A stretch of 64,000 bases of DNA from Streptomyces sp. GESEQ-4 (GTDB taxonomy: Bacteria; Actinomycetota; Actinomycetes; Streptomycetales; Streptomycetaceae): the NCBI RefSeq assembly GCF_017948455.1, contig NZ_JAFFSU010000019.1, positions 62,001 to 126,000 of the forward strand, given 5' to 3'. The notes beneath the pieces were generated by a model. It was not told the origin of the DNA and did no database searches. It saw only the letters and a program-made list of their open reading frames with translations. Positions within the stretch are counted from its first letter, which is position 1. Each line of letters opens with the position of its first letter. Made by a program: the position numbers and the translations under genes. Positions 17,958-26,434 of the stretch are shown piece after piece.

Positions 17958-18179
17958 GTGACCGAACTGAACTGGCAGAAGTCCACCTACAGCGAGGAAG
18001 GCTCTGCCTGCGTGTACGTCGCCACCGCCCCCACGGGAACGATCCTCCTCCGCGAAAGCGATGCCCCCGAAACGATCCTCACCATCGGCGCCCGCCAACT
18101 CGGCGCGCTGATATCCGCTCTCAAGCCCCACCGGCCAGCCACGACGGGCGCGCGCCGGGCTGCTTCCCGACGCCAGTAG
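17958..18179 (+). CDS. DUF397 protein, partner of the XRE regulator
   Basis: 73 residues from GTG 17958, ten bases after the XRE stop. The opening LNWQKSTYSEEGSACVYVA, then ILLRESD and LGALISALK, is the DUF397 signature. The family is small and acidic-core, and is thought to bind or antagonise the neighbouring XRE protein in a toxin-antitoxin-like pair. The C-terminal 15 residues are Arg/Ala-rich. Confidence 0.9.
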   Translation: MTELNWQKSTYSEEGSACVYVATAPTGTILLRESDAPETILTIGARQLGALISALKPHRPATTGARRAASRRQ

Positions 18180-18252
18180 GCATGATCAAGGATCCGCCTC
18201 TCTCGGTTTCGCGCTGGTGGCAGGGTTCTTCGCAGTGCCGGACTCCGGTCGT

Positions 18253-19197
18253 TCAGTCCGGCAAGACGACCATGTGGGTCGGTGGCAGGCCGGGCGGCAT
18301 GGAGGCCGTGCTACGGAACTCACCGCTGATCAGCACGTCCCGCACCACACGATGGACGTTCGCCACGGCCGCGCCATGGTACTCCCGGAACGACGGGGTG
18401 GCCTGGAGCAGCACCGCCCCGTTGGGCAGGACAGCAACGGAATGGAAGGCGCCCGAGGACCGCAGGGCGTCAGCCCCGCCCAGCACATCGGCAATCTCAG
18501 CGGGGATGACCATGAGCCAGGAGTAGCCACGCAAGTGCGAGCGCCAGCGAGGCGTGTTGGTCGTCGGGTCGCCGTCGTAGCCCCTGAGGAAGCGCTCCAG
18601 CTCAGTCTCCCCGACGGCATGCCGATAGGAGACATGCCCGAAGACCACGTCGTATCGGTCGCAGGCCCACCGGACGGAGCGCAAGAGGCCGTCCTGCACA
18701 GCCGGTGCGCTCTCGGGGTCGAGCAGTTCTCGCTCGTCCAGGTGCACAACCAACTTCACATACTCTGGAAGCTCCTCGTCGAACACGGCCGAGACCGAGA
18801 CATCCGGGTTGCCGATCTCCCCGTCCTGCGTGAACACTCCGCTCGTCACGGAGACCGACTCGGCCCGGTCGTCGACAACTTGCCTCAGCCACGGCAGGAC
18901 GTCCTGGGTGTAGGGGTTGTAGCGCACCTCGAACGAGTCCTGCGGCGCCGCTGTAACGCACCCCCACCGGTTGGACCCGCTGCGCGGGCTCATGGCGGGG
19001 AAACGCGCAAAGCCCTTGCTGGAGATCCGGTACGGTCCTACCGCTCCCAGGACGTCGCTGCCCGTAAGCTCCCGCACGCCTTCCGTGAGCCACTGGACCG
19101 CGCACTCGGACAGCTGGGCCTGATCGGCGTCGAACACGGTCAGTTCGATCACCAGTCCGTGCGAGATGTTGGCGTTGATGGAATGAAGCATATCCAC
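18253..19197 (-). CDS. Predicted immunity protein for the adjacent Rhs toxin
   Basis: 314 residues from GTG 19197 with GGTGAG just upstream, only nine bases after the toxin stop and so co-transcribed. There is no signal peptide, so it stays in the cytoplasm, as expected of an immunity protein against a nuclease. N-terminal part: VIELTVFDADQAQLSECAVQ. C-terminal part: WLMVIPAEIADVLGGADALR and VAVLPNGAVLLQATPSFREY, reminiscent of DUF3396-like type VI immunity proteins. Homology is uncertain. The immunity role is inferred mainly from position after an Rhs C-terminal toxin domain. Confidence 0.65.
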   Translation of the reverse strand: MDMLHSINANISHGLVIELTVFDADQAQLSECAVQWLTEGVRELTGSDVLGAVGPYRISSKGFARFPAMSPRSGSNRWGCVTAAPQDSFEVRYNPYTQDVLPWLRQVVDDRAESVSVTSGVFTQDGEIGNPDVSVSAVFDEELPEYVKLVVHLDERELLDPESAPAVQDGLLRSVRWACDRYDVVFGHVSYRHAVGETELERFLRGYDGDPTTNTPRWRSHLRGYSWLMVIPAEIADVLGGADALRSSGAFHSVAVLPNGAVLLQATPSFREYHGAAVANVHRVVRDVLISGEFRSTASMPPGLPPTHMVVLPD

Positions 19198-19206
19198 GCG
19201 CTCACC

Positions 19207-22200
19207 CTACTCAAGGCCGAACGGGCTGGTCATCATCTTGCCGAGCACATAGAGGCCGCCCGCGGCCAGGGCTGACCATGCGATTTGCTTCTGCTGCTCG
19301 GGGGTGGGCTGCCAGACCTGGATACTGACCGGGGCGTGGACAGTCGCCGGTTCATGCCCCCTGGGAGTCTTGTTGGACTGCTTGCGTGTCCACCAGCCAA
19401 CGACTCCTTGGTACTGCTCCCCAGTGCGTGGGGAACCAAGTCGCGACCGTGTCGATTGTGCGACCAGTTGCTGCCTCGGATTCAACGGATCCATGGTCGC
19501 GATCTGAGGGAGTTCATGGCCACGCCGCACGGTTCTGCCGAACTGGCGTTGCTCCTTCTGAAGCCCTCTGATGTAGCGGTCGAGCGTGGCCGGCCCGTCC
19601 AGCTCGGCCGTTTTGGCCGATTTCACTTCCCAGATGAATACGTAGTCGTCCCAGATGACGACGATGTCCGCGCGACCGTCGGTGCCCTTCTTCTTTCCTG
19701 CCCCCTTGATCGTGTACTCGGTAAGCACCTGCACCTGCGGGGTCATCCAGTACAGGGCCCTCAGGTAGGCCGCAACGGCCTTCACCGCCGCGTTGTGACG
19801 GATGGTGTCCTCGCGCATCTCGGCGGGGTCCCGGCCCTTTTTGTCCTCCGACGTCGTGCCCCCACCGGTGGCCTTGGTGTCGGACGGCGTGTCGGTGTTC
19901 TGGCCGTATCCGTCGCAGATGTCCTTCGGGCACAGACCGGTGGGGTCACTCTTGCTTACCGGGCTGTTGTTGCTGTAGGCATACCCGTTCATCTGCAACG
20001 GCTCGGCGATGTCGATGATCGGGTCCGCCGACAGAAAGCGGCCCGTCGCCTGGTCGTACTCACGCGCCCCGATATGCGTCAGGCCAGTGGCCGCGTCGTC
20101 GATGCCGACGCCCAGGTAGCTGCGCTTGTTCGGCCACGCCGTCGGCTTGCTCCCACGGATCTCGCCGTACGGCTTGAAGGAGCGCCGGGTGACAGCCTGG
20201 CCAGCGGCGATGTCCACGGACGTGTTGGCAGTGCCGAGGTGGTCGGCGAGCAGGACGCCGAGCTTGTGGCCCGTCGTCGCCCCGTTGGTTGTGGTGCGGA
20301 CCACCGTGGGCGCACCGGGCTGTGCGTAGGACCGCGATGCCCGGGTGATCGTGCCCGTCGCGTCCGTCGTTAGTTCCGTCTCACCCAGGTACAGGGTGGA
20401 GCCGGTGGACGACTTCTCCAGGATGCGGTTGCCAGCGGCGTCGTAGACGTACGTCGTCTTCTTGCCGTCGTCGGTGATCGAGTCGAGCTTGTTCTCCGGT
20501 GTCCAGACCAGGTTCTGGGTCGTGTTGTACAGATCCCGGACCTCGGTGTTGCCCGTCGCGTCGTACGTGTACACGCTGCCCTTGCCCGACGGCGAGGAGG
20601 CGATCGACGTCATCGTGTGCGGCTGGGTCTTGTACGACGGGGTCGTGCCGTTGCCCGTGACCGTCTTGCCGTAGCCGTACGTGAACGTGAGGTTCTTCGT
20701 CGCATCCACCGGGTCGTGCTCGGTCAGCGTGGCACGGTTGCCGATCCAGTCGTAGGTGTGCGACTGGCGGTAGGCAGTGCCACCCGTGGACACCGTGGCA
20801 GTGTCCGGAGCCGCAGCCGCGAGCGTCGACGTCAGCGTGGAGTCGGGGCTGCTGGCGTCAGTGGACTCGTCGGGAGCTTCGGCGACCGGGCCGGAGGAGA
20901 CCGCGTAGTTGGTGCGAGGGCCCCAGGTGGTGCCATCGGCCGCCTTGCAGCCTGTACCGCTGCCGTTCGGCGTGATGTTCGATGTCCAGGCGTGCACCAG
21001 CTCGCCCATGACGTCGTAGGTGAAGCACTGGGTGTCCCAAGTGCTGCCCGAAGTCCCGGCCAGGCTACGGGCGTTGGAGGTGATCGTGCCCGACGCGTCG
21101 TAGGAGTAGTAGCCGTCCGTGATCCTGTGCGGGCCCGCAGTCTCGCGGTCGGTTACCGTGCGCTGGAGGCGGCCGGTGTGCGGGTCGACGAAGTTCGTCG
21201 TCCACACCCGGTAGGGCTGGGCGCCGGAGACCGTGCGCAGCACCTCGCCGTAGGGCGAGTAAGTGGCGTCGGATGTGTACCAGGTCAGACCAGAGGTGGA
21301 TTCCACCAGGCCGTCGCCGTTGTAGCGGGTGACGACCTTCTCGCTTGCCAGGCCGCCCTTCGCGGGCAATGTCACGGACAGGGGCTTGCCTGTGGGCGTG
21401 TAGGTGTAGCTGTAGGCGTATGTGCCGGACAGGCCGGTGGTCATCGAGTTCGGCGGGATGACCGTTTCGCTGCCGGTGACGTGGTACTCGGCGTCGTATC
21501 CGGTGACGCGGTTGATGTAGTCGCCGTCCGCGGTGTGCCGTTTCGACTCGGTCGGCATACCGATTCCGCCGGGAAGGTCGTCGTACGTGAACTCCTTGAC
21601 CGGGGTCGAAGTGGCGGACCCCTCCCGCACGTACCGCACCCGCCCCAGCACGTCGTACTCGGTGAACTGCTCCTGCTGGCGGGCGTTCTTCACACGGTTC
21701 GGGCGGTCGGCCTCGTCGTACCAGGTGTCGGTTGTGCCGGTGTCGGGGTCCGTGGACGAGGTGACCCGGCCGCGGGCGTCATAGACGTAGGACCAGGCAT
21801 TACCGGCGGGGTCGGTGACCTTGGTGCGGTAGCCCCTGGCGTCGTACCCGTACGTCGTCGTGCGTCCGGTTTCCCCGCTCGTCTTGCTGAGGTGCTTGAC
21901 GGAGGTGACACGGCCGAGGGCGTCGTAGATGGTCCGCGTGCGGGGGGCCGTGGAGCCCGCCGGGTCCACGAGCGTGCTGGTGTCGCCGTAGTAGGTGAAC
22001 GCGGCGTACTTGTAGGTGGCGGAGTGGTACGTCGAGGCGCGGACTTCGCGCTCCAGGCCGTCGTAGCGGTACTTGGTCCAGCTGGGGATCAGCGACTCGG
22101 ACCGGGGCGCGAACAGTTCGGTGCTCGGCTCGCCCTTCGCCAGGTAGCTCCCGGTCTTCTTGTCGACCAGGCCGTGGTCGTTGTAGAAGGTGTCCACGAT

Positions 22201-25200
22201 GATCCGGCCCGGGCCGTGGGCCTCGGTCTGCTGCTGAACCTCGCGCTGGAGACCGTCGTACAGGGTCACTGATCGGCCGTACGAACCATCGTCTTTGAGC
22301 GTCTGGACCGTGACCGCGGCCGGCCGGTTCTCGCTGGGTGTGGCCACGGGCATCTGGTACGAGATCTGCACGGTCGGCGACTGGCCGGCGGACGAGCGCG
22401 ACGGTGACCAGCCCTTCACCAGACGGCCGAGGGCGTCGTACTCGCTACGCGTGACGCGGCCGTTGGGATCGGTGGTCGTCAGGGCCAGACCGCGACCCGG
22501 GTCGTAGGCAGTCGTTGTGGTGTGGCCCTTGGAGTTGATGGACTTCGTCTCGGTGACCGGGCCGCCCGCGTCACCGGGCGTGTATTTCGTCTCGGTGGTG
22601 CCGGTTCCCGGCGCCGTGACGGTGCGGACGCGGCCCAGCGGGTCGTACGTCGTCTTCGCGATATAAGAGTGCGCCGTGCCGGTGCCGTCGAGCTGCGCCG
22701 CCGATGTGACCAGGCCTTTGGTGGGCGCGGCGCCGTGGGTCAGATTGTCGTAGGTGATCTGTATGGACGACTTGAGCTTGGTGGCCGGATCGGCTGTGGC
22801 CTGGGCGGCGCAGGTTGTGCCCGTTCCGCGCTGCTCCTTTGGAAGGCCGATCAGCCAGGCCGAGGTGTTGTGTACGTACGACGTAGTAGTGCAGGTCTGG
22901 TCTGAGAGGGTCTCGGAGGTGCCGCTGGGCTTCACGACGGCCGTTTCCACCTGGAGGGGTAGGCCGTAGGTGTCGTCGACCGTGGTGCGGGTCCGGACCG
23001 ACGAGATCCAGGTGGAGTCATTCTGACTCCTCTTGATCACGTCCGTCCGTGTGACGCCGACGCGATGGGCTAGGAGGGGATCAGCGGTGGTGCCGTCCTC
23101 GTTCTCGCGGGCTCGCGAGGCGGTTTGCTTGGAGTAGGGGAAGGTCAGGTTCTGCTCTTTGACCTTGCCGTCGGAGTCCAGGTGAGTGATGGTTTCCGCG
23201 ATCATGCCCGCGAACTGCGGTGCGTCGTCGGCGAGGAGCGTGTATTTCTTGGTGGAGTCCTGCACGGCGCCACCGGTGCCCTGGAAATAGCGGGTCACTG
23301 TGTACGACTGGCCGTTGACCTCGCCTGTCTGGGAGGTGCTTTTGCCGCCCTTGCGGACCGAGACCTGCCGGTATCCCTTCCAGTCGCTGTACGTGCGCAG
23401 CGCGGGGCGGGTGAACTCGTCGTCGCTCTTTGCCCACGCCGAGCCCGAGTACTCGTAGAGCGTGACGATCGACTGGCCGTGCGAGGCGACCTTGTCGGTC
23501 TCGATCACGGAGTCGACGACGTACTTGTTGAACCAGGCCTTCGCCGGTGTTCTCTCATCGCCGTCGGGCGACCAACGCACCGGGTAGCAGGTGCCGTTGC
23601 TCTTGCCCTTGTCCTCGGCCGGCTCACTCGCGCAGCCGCCCTTGTACTCGACCTCGATGTCGCCGCCGTACTCGGTGGAGACCGTGCCGATACGGGGACG
23701 GGTGAAGCCGGGGCGCTGGTCGGTCTTGCCGGTGAGGACCAGGTTGGGCAGCTGACGGTCCCTGAGGCGATTCTTCAGCGGCGATTCGGAGCCCACCGTG
23801 TACGCCGAGAAGCTGATGCCGTCCTTGGACTGGAGGGTGCCGGTGGTGTCATCGGGTGCATAGCCGGTGCGGGTGATGGAGTTCAGCCACAGGCCGGGCG
23901 CGGTGTCGTACCAGTCCTCGGGGAAGGACTGGTGGAGCGTGTACTTGTCGACCGGGCCCAGGCCGGTCTGTCCAGCGCGCGCGGCCTTCGTGGTCACCGT
24001 GTCCAGACGCACCTGCGTCCAGAAAGAGGGGAACGGCGGGCAGAGCTTGGACGTGGACTTGCAGTTGAGGTTGCCGGGCGTGTCCCACCAGGGGCGGTAC
24101 GCGCCCGGGTCGTCGGTCTTGGCGAAGTTGGCGGCGTCGCAGGCGGTGGCGGACTTCAGGCAGCGCTGCTTGACGCCGAACTCGACGGTCGCGGACGGCT
24201 TGGTCAGGTCGCTGCGCATGCCGTACTCGATCGACGCCGGGTAGGCGTAACGGTCGTACTGCTCAGGTGACTTGAATTTCTTGCGGACGGCGTAGTGGTT
24301 CGTCTCCTGCTTCCAGTTGGCGATCACCGTGTTGCCGTGGACGTCAACGACCTTGTCCAGGCCCCAGCGCCAGGCCTGCTGCTTGCTGGCACCACAGCGC
24401 GAGTCGGCGAAGGCCGCGGCGTGACAGGGTTCGTCCGGGTGGTTGCCGAAGACCGGAACGGTGGAGACGGAGTTGGTGTCGGCGTGGCCGCCGCCGACCC
24501 GGTTCAGGCCGAAGTAGTACTTCGCACCGTCCCGGGTCGTGACGATCCAGTACTCACCGTTGTTGTCGCCGTTGGTACCGCCCACCTTGTGCTCGACGCG
24601 CGTGCCGTCGTCCTGCTGCGGACGGTAGATCTCCGTGTCGGTCTCGGGGTCGCTGCCGGAGCCGGCGGCTCGGACCAGTTCGGTGGTCTTGCCGTTCAGG
24701 GACATCACCGCGTTGTACGACACCCAGCACAGGTCGGACGTCTTGTCCTTCTTCGCGGTGTTGTTGGGCGTGCCGGAGGTGAGCGTCTTACGGTCGTCCT
24801 TGCAGGAGCGATAGCGGCGCTCGATCGAGCCAGGGTCGTAGGACCAGCCCTCGCCGATCCAGGACGCCTGCGGCGAGGAGACAGCCGTACGGCCGTCCAC
24901 GGTCTGCGAGTTGTACTCGAAGGAAACCGAGGGGGCGGGCCCTGCGGGCGCGGACGGCACGTTCAGCGGATACGACCAGGTGAAGGCGCCTGACGCGTCT
25001 CCCGACTCCCACTTGCCGTCGGAGGCGAGGGGGGTCGCCTTGAAGGTGCCCCCGTTGCCGGCGCCGGAGTCGACTGCGCCAACGACCGCGGTGCTGCCGG
25101 AGGCGGCTGCGGGCGTAGCCGAGGTGGACGTCCGGTAAGCCGCCTGGATCACACCGGAGTTCGTGGGTGCCGACGACGTCGTCAAGGCGGGGGTCACCGC

Positions 25201-25956
25201 GTCGTCGGCTGCCGGGTCGACGGTTGCGGTGATGGACTTCGTGGCCGTGTCGTTGCTGGTCTCCAGCTCCTCGTACGTCTGGCATGCCTCGTCGTCCGGC
25301 GTGTCCAGATAGCAGTCGGGGAACTGTACGAAGCGCAGCCGGGAGGCCCAGTCGGCGCCGTACAGGCTCTCGAACTTGGCGTAGTCCAGCTTCACGGAGA
25401 TCGGGACCGTGCCGGTTGCGGGTGCCTGGACCTTCACCACGGCACCGTCCACACCCTGGCTGACCGAGGACGCACGGTCCGGGATGGTGACCTGCCACGT
25501 GCCGCTCGGCGCCGGCTGGCCGGGGGCCTGCCCCAGGCTGACAGGCAGTGACCCCACCGGTTTGAGTGCGGCCTGCGCGGCCGAGTTAGAGGAGCGCAGC
25601 GACGCCGGTGTCGCGGTCGCGGCACCGAAGCTCACCGAACCCGTCAGGTTGGACGGCGGCGTCACGGTGCCCGTCGGCGCCTGGAGCAGATCCTTGGGTA
25701 TGGCGCCCTTCAGGGTCTCCAAGTCTGGGGAGAACTCATCGCCCTCGACGGGCACTTCGTTCTCCAGCTGCTCCAACTCCACCGTCTCGCGCCCGGTCTC
25801 GTCGGAGGACGGGTTGGGGTCGGGCGGCAGCGCGAACGACTGGGCGGGCAGCAGCCCCACCATCAGCGCGGCTGCCAAGGTCGGTATCGCGGTGCGCGCG
25901 ATGCGGCGGCGGGCATGCGGAAGTCTGCCGAACACGACGGGGTCCCCCCGGACCAC
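19207..25956 (-). CDS. Secreted Rhs/YD-repeat polymorphic toxin with PD-(D/E)XK-like C-terminal nuclease
   Basis: 2249 residues. GTG 25956 is the first start; a GTG at codon 8 (25935) has a better-placed purine-rich site. A signal peptide (RTAIPTLAAALMVGLLPAQS) points to Sec export. An N-terminal region of about 330 residues precedes the SpvB/TcdB-like WSYPLNVPSAPAGPAPSVSF and GRTAVSSPQASWIGEGWSY segment. Many YD repeats follow (for example YDALGRVTSVKHLS, YDARGRVTSSTDPDTG) and would form an Rhs shell. The Rhs core signature RSYLGVGIDDAATGLTHIGA, REYDQATGRFLSADPI ends in SDPTG near residue 2007. The last 242 residues are the variable toxin: GRADIVVIWDDYVFIWEVKS gives Asp2097, Glu2110 and Lys2112, a D-x12-E-x-K nuclease-like site. 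A hydrophobic stretch lies near the end. Confidence 0.9.
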   Translation of the reverse strand: MVRGDPVVFGRLPHARRRIARTAIPTLAAALMVGLLPAQSFALPPDPNPSSDETGRETVELEQLENEVPVEGDEFSPDLETLKGAIPKDLLQAPTGTVTPPSNLTGSVSFGAATATPASLRSSNSAAQAALKPVGSLPVSLGQAPGQPAPSGTWQVTIPDRASSVSQGVDGAVVKVQAPATGTVPISVKLDYAKFESLYGADWASRLRFVQFPDCYLDTPDDEACQTYEELETSNDTATKSITATVDPAADDAVTPALTTSSAPTNSGVIQAAYRTSTSATPAAASGSTAVVGAVDSGAGNGGTFKATPLASDGKWESGDASGAFTWSYPLNVPSAPAGPAPSVSFEYNSQTVDGRTAVSSPQASWIGEGWSYDPGSIERRYRSCKDDRKTLTSGTPNNTAKKDKTSDLCWVSYNAVMSLNGKTTELVRAAGSGSDPETDTEIYRPQQDDGTRVEHKVGGTNGDNNGEYWIVTTRDGAKYYFGLNRVGGGHADTNSVSTVPVFGNHPDEPCHAAAFADSRCGASKQQAWRWGLDKVVDVHGNTVIANWKQETNHYAVRKKFKSPEQYDRYAYPASIEYGMRSDLTKPSATVEFGVKQRCLKSATACDAANFAKTDDPGAYRPWWDTPGNLNCKSTSKLCPPFPSFWTQVRLDTVTTKAARAGQTGLGPVDKYTLHQSFPEDWYDTAPGLWLNSITRTGYAPDDTTGTLQSKDGISFSAYTVGSESPLKNRLRDRQLPNLVLTGKTDQRPGFTRPRIGTVSTEYGGDIEVEYKGGCASEPAEDKGKSNGTCYPVRWSPDGDERTPAKAWFNKYVVDSVIETDKVASHGQSIVTLYEYSGSAWAKSDDEFTRPALRTYSDWKGYRQVSVRKGGKSTSQTGEVNGQSYTVTRYFQGTGGAVQDSTKKYTLLADDAPQFAGMIAETITHLDSDGKVKEQNLTFPYSKQTASRARENEDGTTADPLLAHRVGVTRTDVIKRSQNDSTWISSVRTRTTVDDTYGLPLQVETAVVKPSGTSETLSDQTCTTTSYVHNTSAWLIGLPKEQRGTGTTCAAQATADPATKLKSSIQITYDNLTHGAAPTKGLVTSAAQLDGTGTAHSYIAKTTYDPLGRVRTVTAPGTGTTETKYTPGDAGGPVTETKSINSKGHTTTTAYDPGRGLALTTTDPNGRVTRSEYDALGRLVKGWSPSRSSAGQSPTVQISYQMPVATPSENRPAAVTVQTLKDDGSYGRSVTLYDGLQREVQQQTEAHGPGRIIVDTFYNDHGLVDKKTGSYLAKGEPSTELFAPRSESLIPSWTKYRYDGLEREVRASTYHSATYKYAAFTYYGDTSTLVDPAGSTAPRTRTIYDALGRVTSVKHLSKTSGETGRTTTYGYDARGYRTKVTDPAGNAWSYVYDARGRVTSSTDPDTGTTDTWYDEADRPNRVKNARQQEQFTEYDVLGRVRYVREGSATSTPVKEFTYDDLPGGIGMPTESKRHTADGDYINRVTGYDAEYHVTGSETVIPPNSMTTGLSGTYAYSYTYTPTGKPLSVTLPAKGGLASEKVVTRYNGDGLVESTSGLTWYTSDATYSPYGEVLRTVSGAQPYRVWTTNFVDPHTGRLQRTVTDRETAGPHRITDGYYSYDASGTITSNARSLAGTSGSTWDTQCFTYDVMGELVHAWTSNITPNGSGTGCKAADGTTWGPRTNYAVSSGPVAEAPDESTDASSPDSTLTSTLAAAAPDTATVSTGGTAYRQSHTYDWIGNRATLTEHDPVDATKNLTFTYGYGKTVTGNGTTPSYKTQPHTMTSIASSPSGKGSVYTYDATGNTEVRDLYNTTQNLVWTPENKLDSITDDGKKTTYVYDAAGNRILEKSSTGSTLYLGETELTTDATGTITRASRSYAQPGAPTVVRTTTNGATTGHKLGVLLADHLGTANTSVDIAAGQAVTRRSFKPYGEIRGSKPTAWPNKRSYLGVGIDDAATGLTHIGAREYDQATGRFLSADPIIDIAEPLQMNGYAYSNNSPVSKSDPTGLCPKDICDGYGQNTDTPSDTKATGGGTTSEDKKGRDPAEMREDTIRHNAAVKAVAAYLRALYWMTPQVQVLTEYTIKGAGKKKGTDGRADIVVIWDDYVFIWEVKSAKTAELDGPATLDRYIRGLQKEQRQFGRTVRRGHELPQIATMDPLNPRQQLVAQSTRSRLGSPRTGEQYQGVVGWWTRKQSNKTPRGHEPATVHAPVSIQVWQPTPEQQKQIAWSALAAGGLYVLGKMMTSPFGLE

Positions 25957-26434
25957 TTGAAGCGGGACCGGTGACGGACCACGCGCGGTGACTATCAGAT
26001 AGCGGAGATTCTGTGGTCGCCCTGTGAAGGAACGCCAGACAGGACGCGATCATGTGACCATGGTCACGGTACGTAATGACCTGTAACGCTATGAAGTGAA
26101 GGTAAGGCGCTCATAAGCGCAAGATCTTGCACAGCGGCCCACTCTTTACGCTTCTCTTAGCGAAGCTACTCGCCAGTGCTCAAATCCATCGCCAACTTGC
26201 CCCGCTCTAGCGGCAATTCGCGTATTTCTGACATGGGGCGCCCGTCGGCAGACGCGGCCCGATCCGCCACATCAGCTTCCAGGTGATTCCGCCCTCGAAG
26301 GGAGTCACACCACATGCACTCATTCCCCACAGGGTGACTACATCCCCTTCATGAGTCATCATCGGCTGCCGTGCGGGGGCGCTCTGCCCAGTCCGCCTGC
26401 ATTCCGGGGAATCTGGGGAAGGGGAACTGGGCCG
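25957..26434. other. Divergent intergenic region with three dyads
   Basis: 478 bp of lower GC content between the Rhs gene and the DNRLRE gene. It contains a perfect 14-bp palindrome GTGACCATGGTCAC (26054-26067), GCGCT-CATA-AGCGC (26107-26120) and a perfect 12-bp palindrome GCAAGATCTTGC (26119-26130). No small gene is convincing. It must hold both promoters. Confidence 0.75.
26119..26130. promoter_or_regulatory. Palindrome GCAAGATCTTGC
   Basis: Perfect 12-bp palindrome about 160 bp upstream of the Rhs start. The centre of the XRE-gene dyad (17018-17029, GCAAGATCTAGC) matches it at 11 of 12 positions, so one regulator may bind both. This is inference. Confidence 0.45.

Noticed and set aside
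20617-22272. A 551-codon frame antisense to the Rhs gene
   Set aside because: YD repeats in the true frame create regular antisense Val/Gly/Arg patterns.
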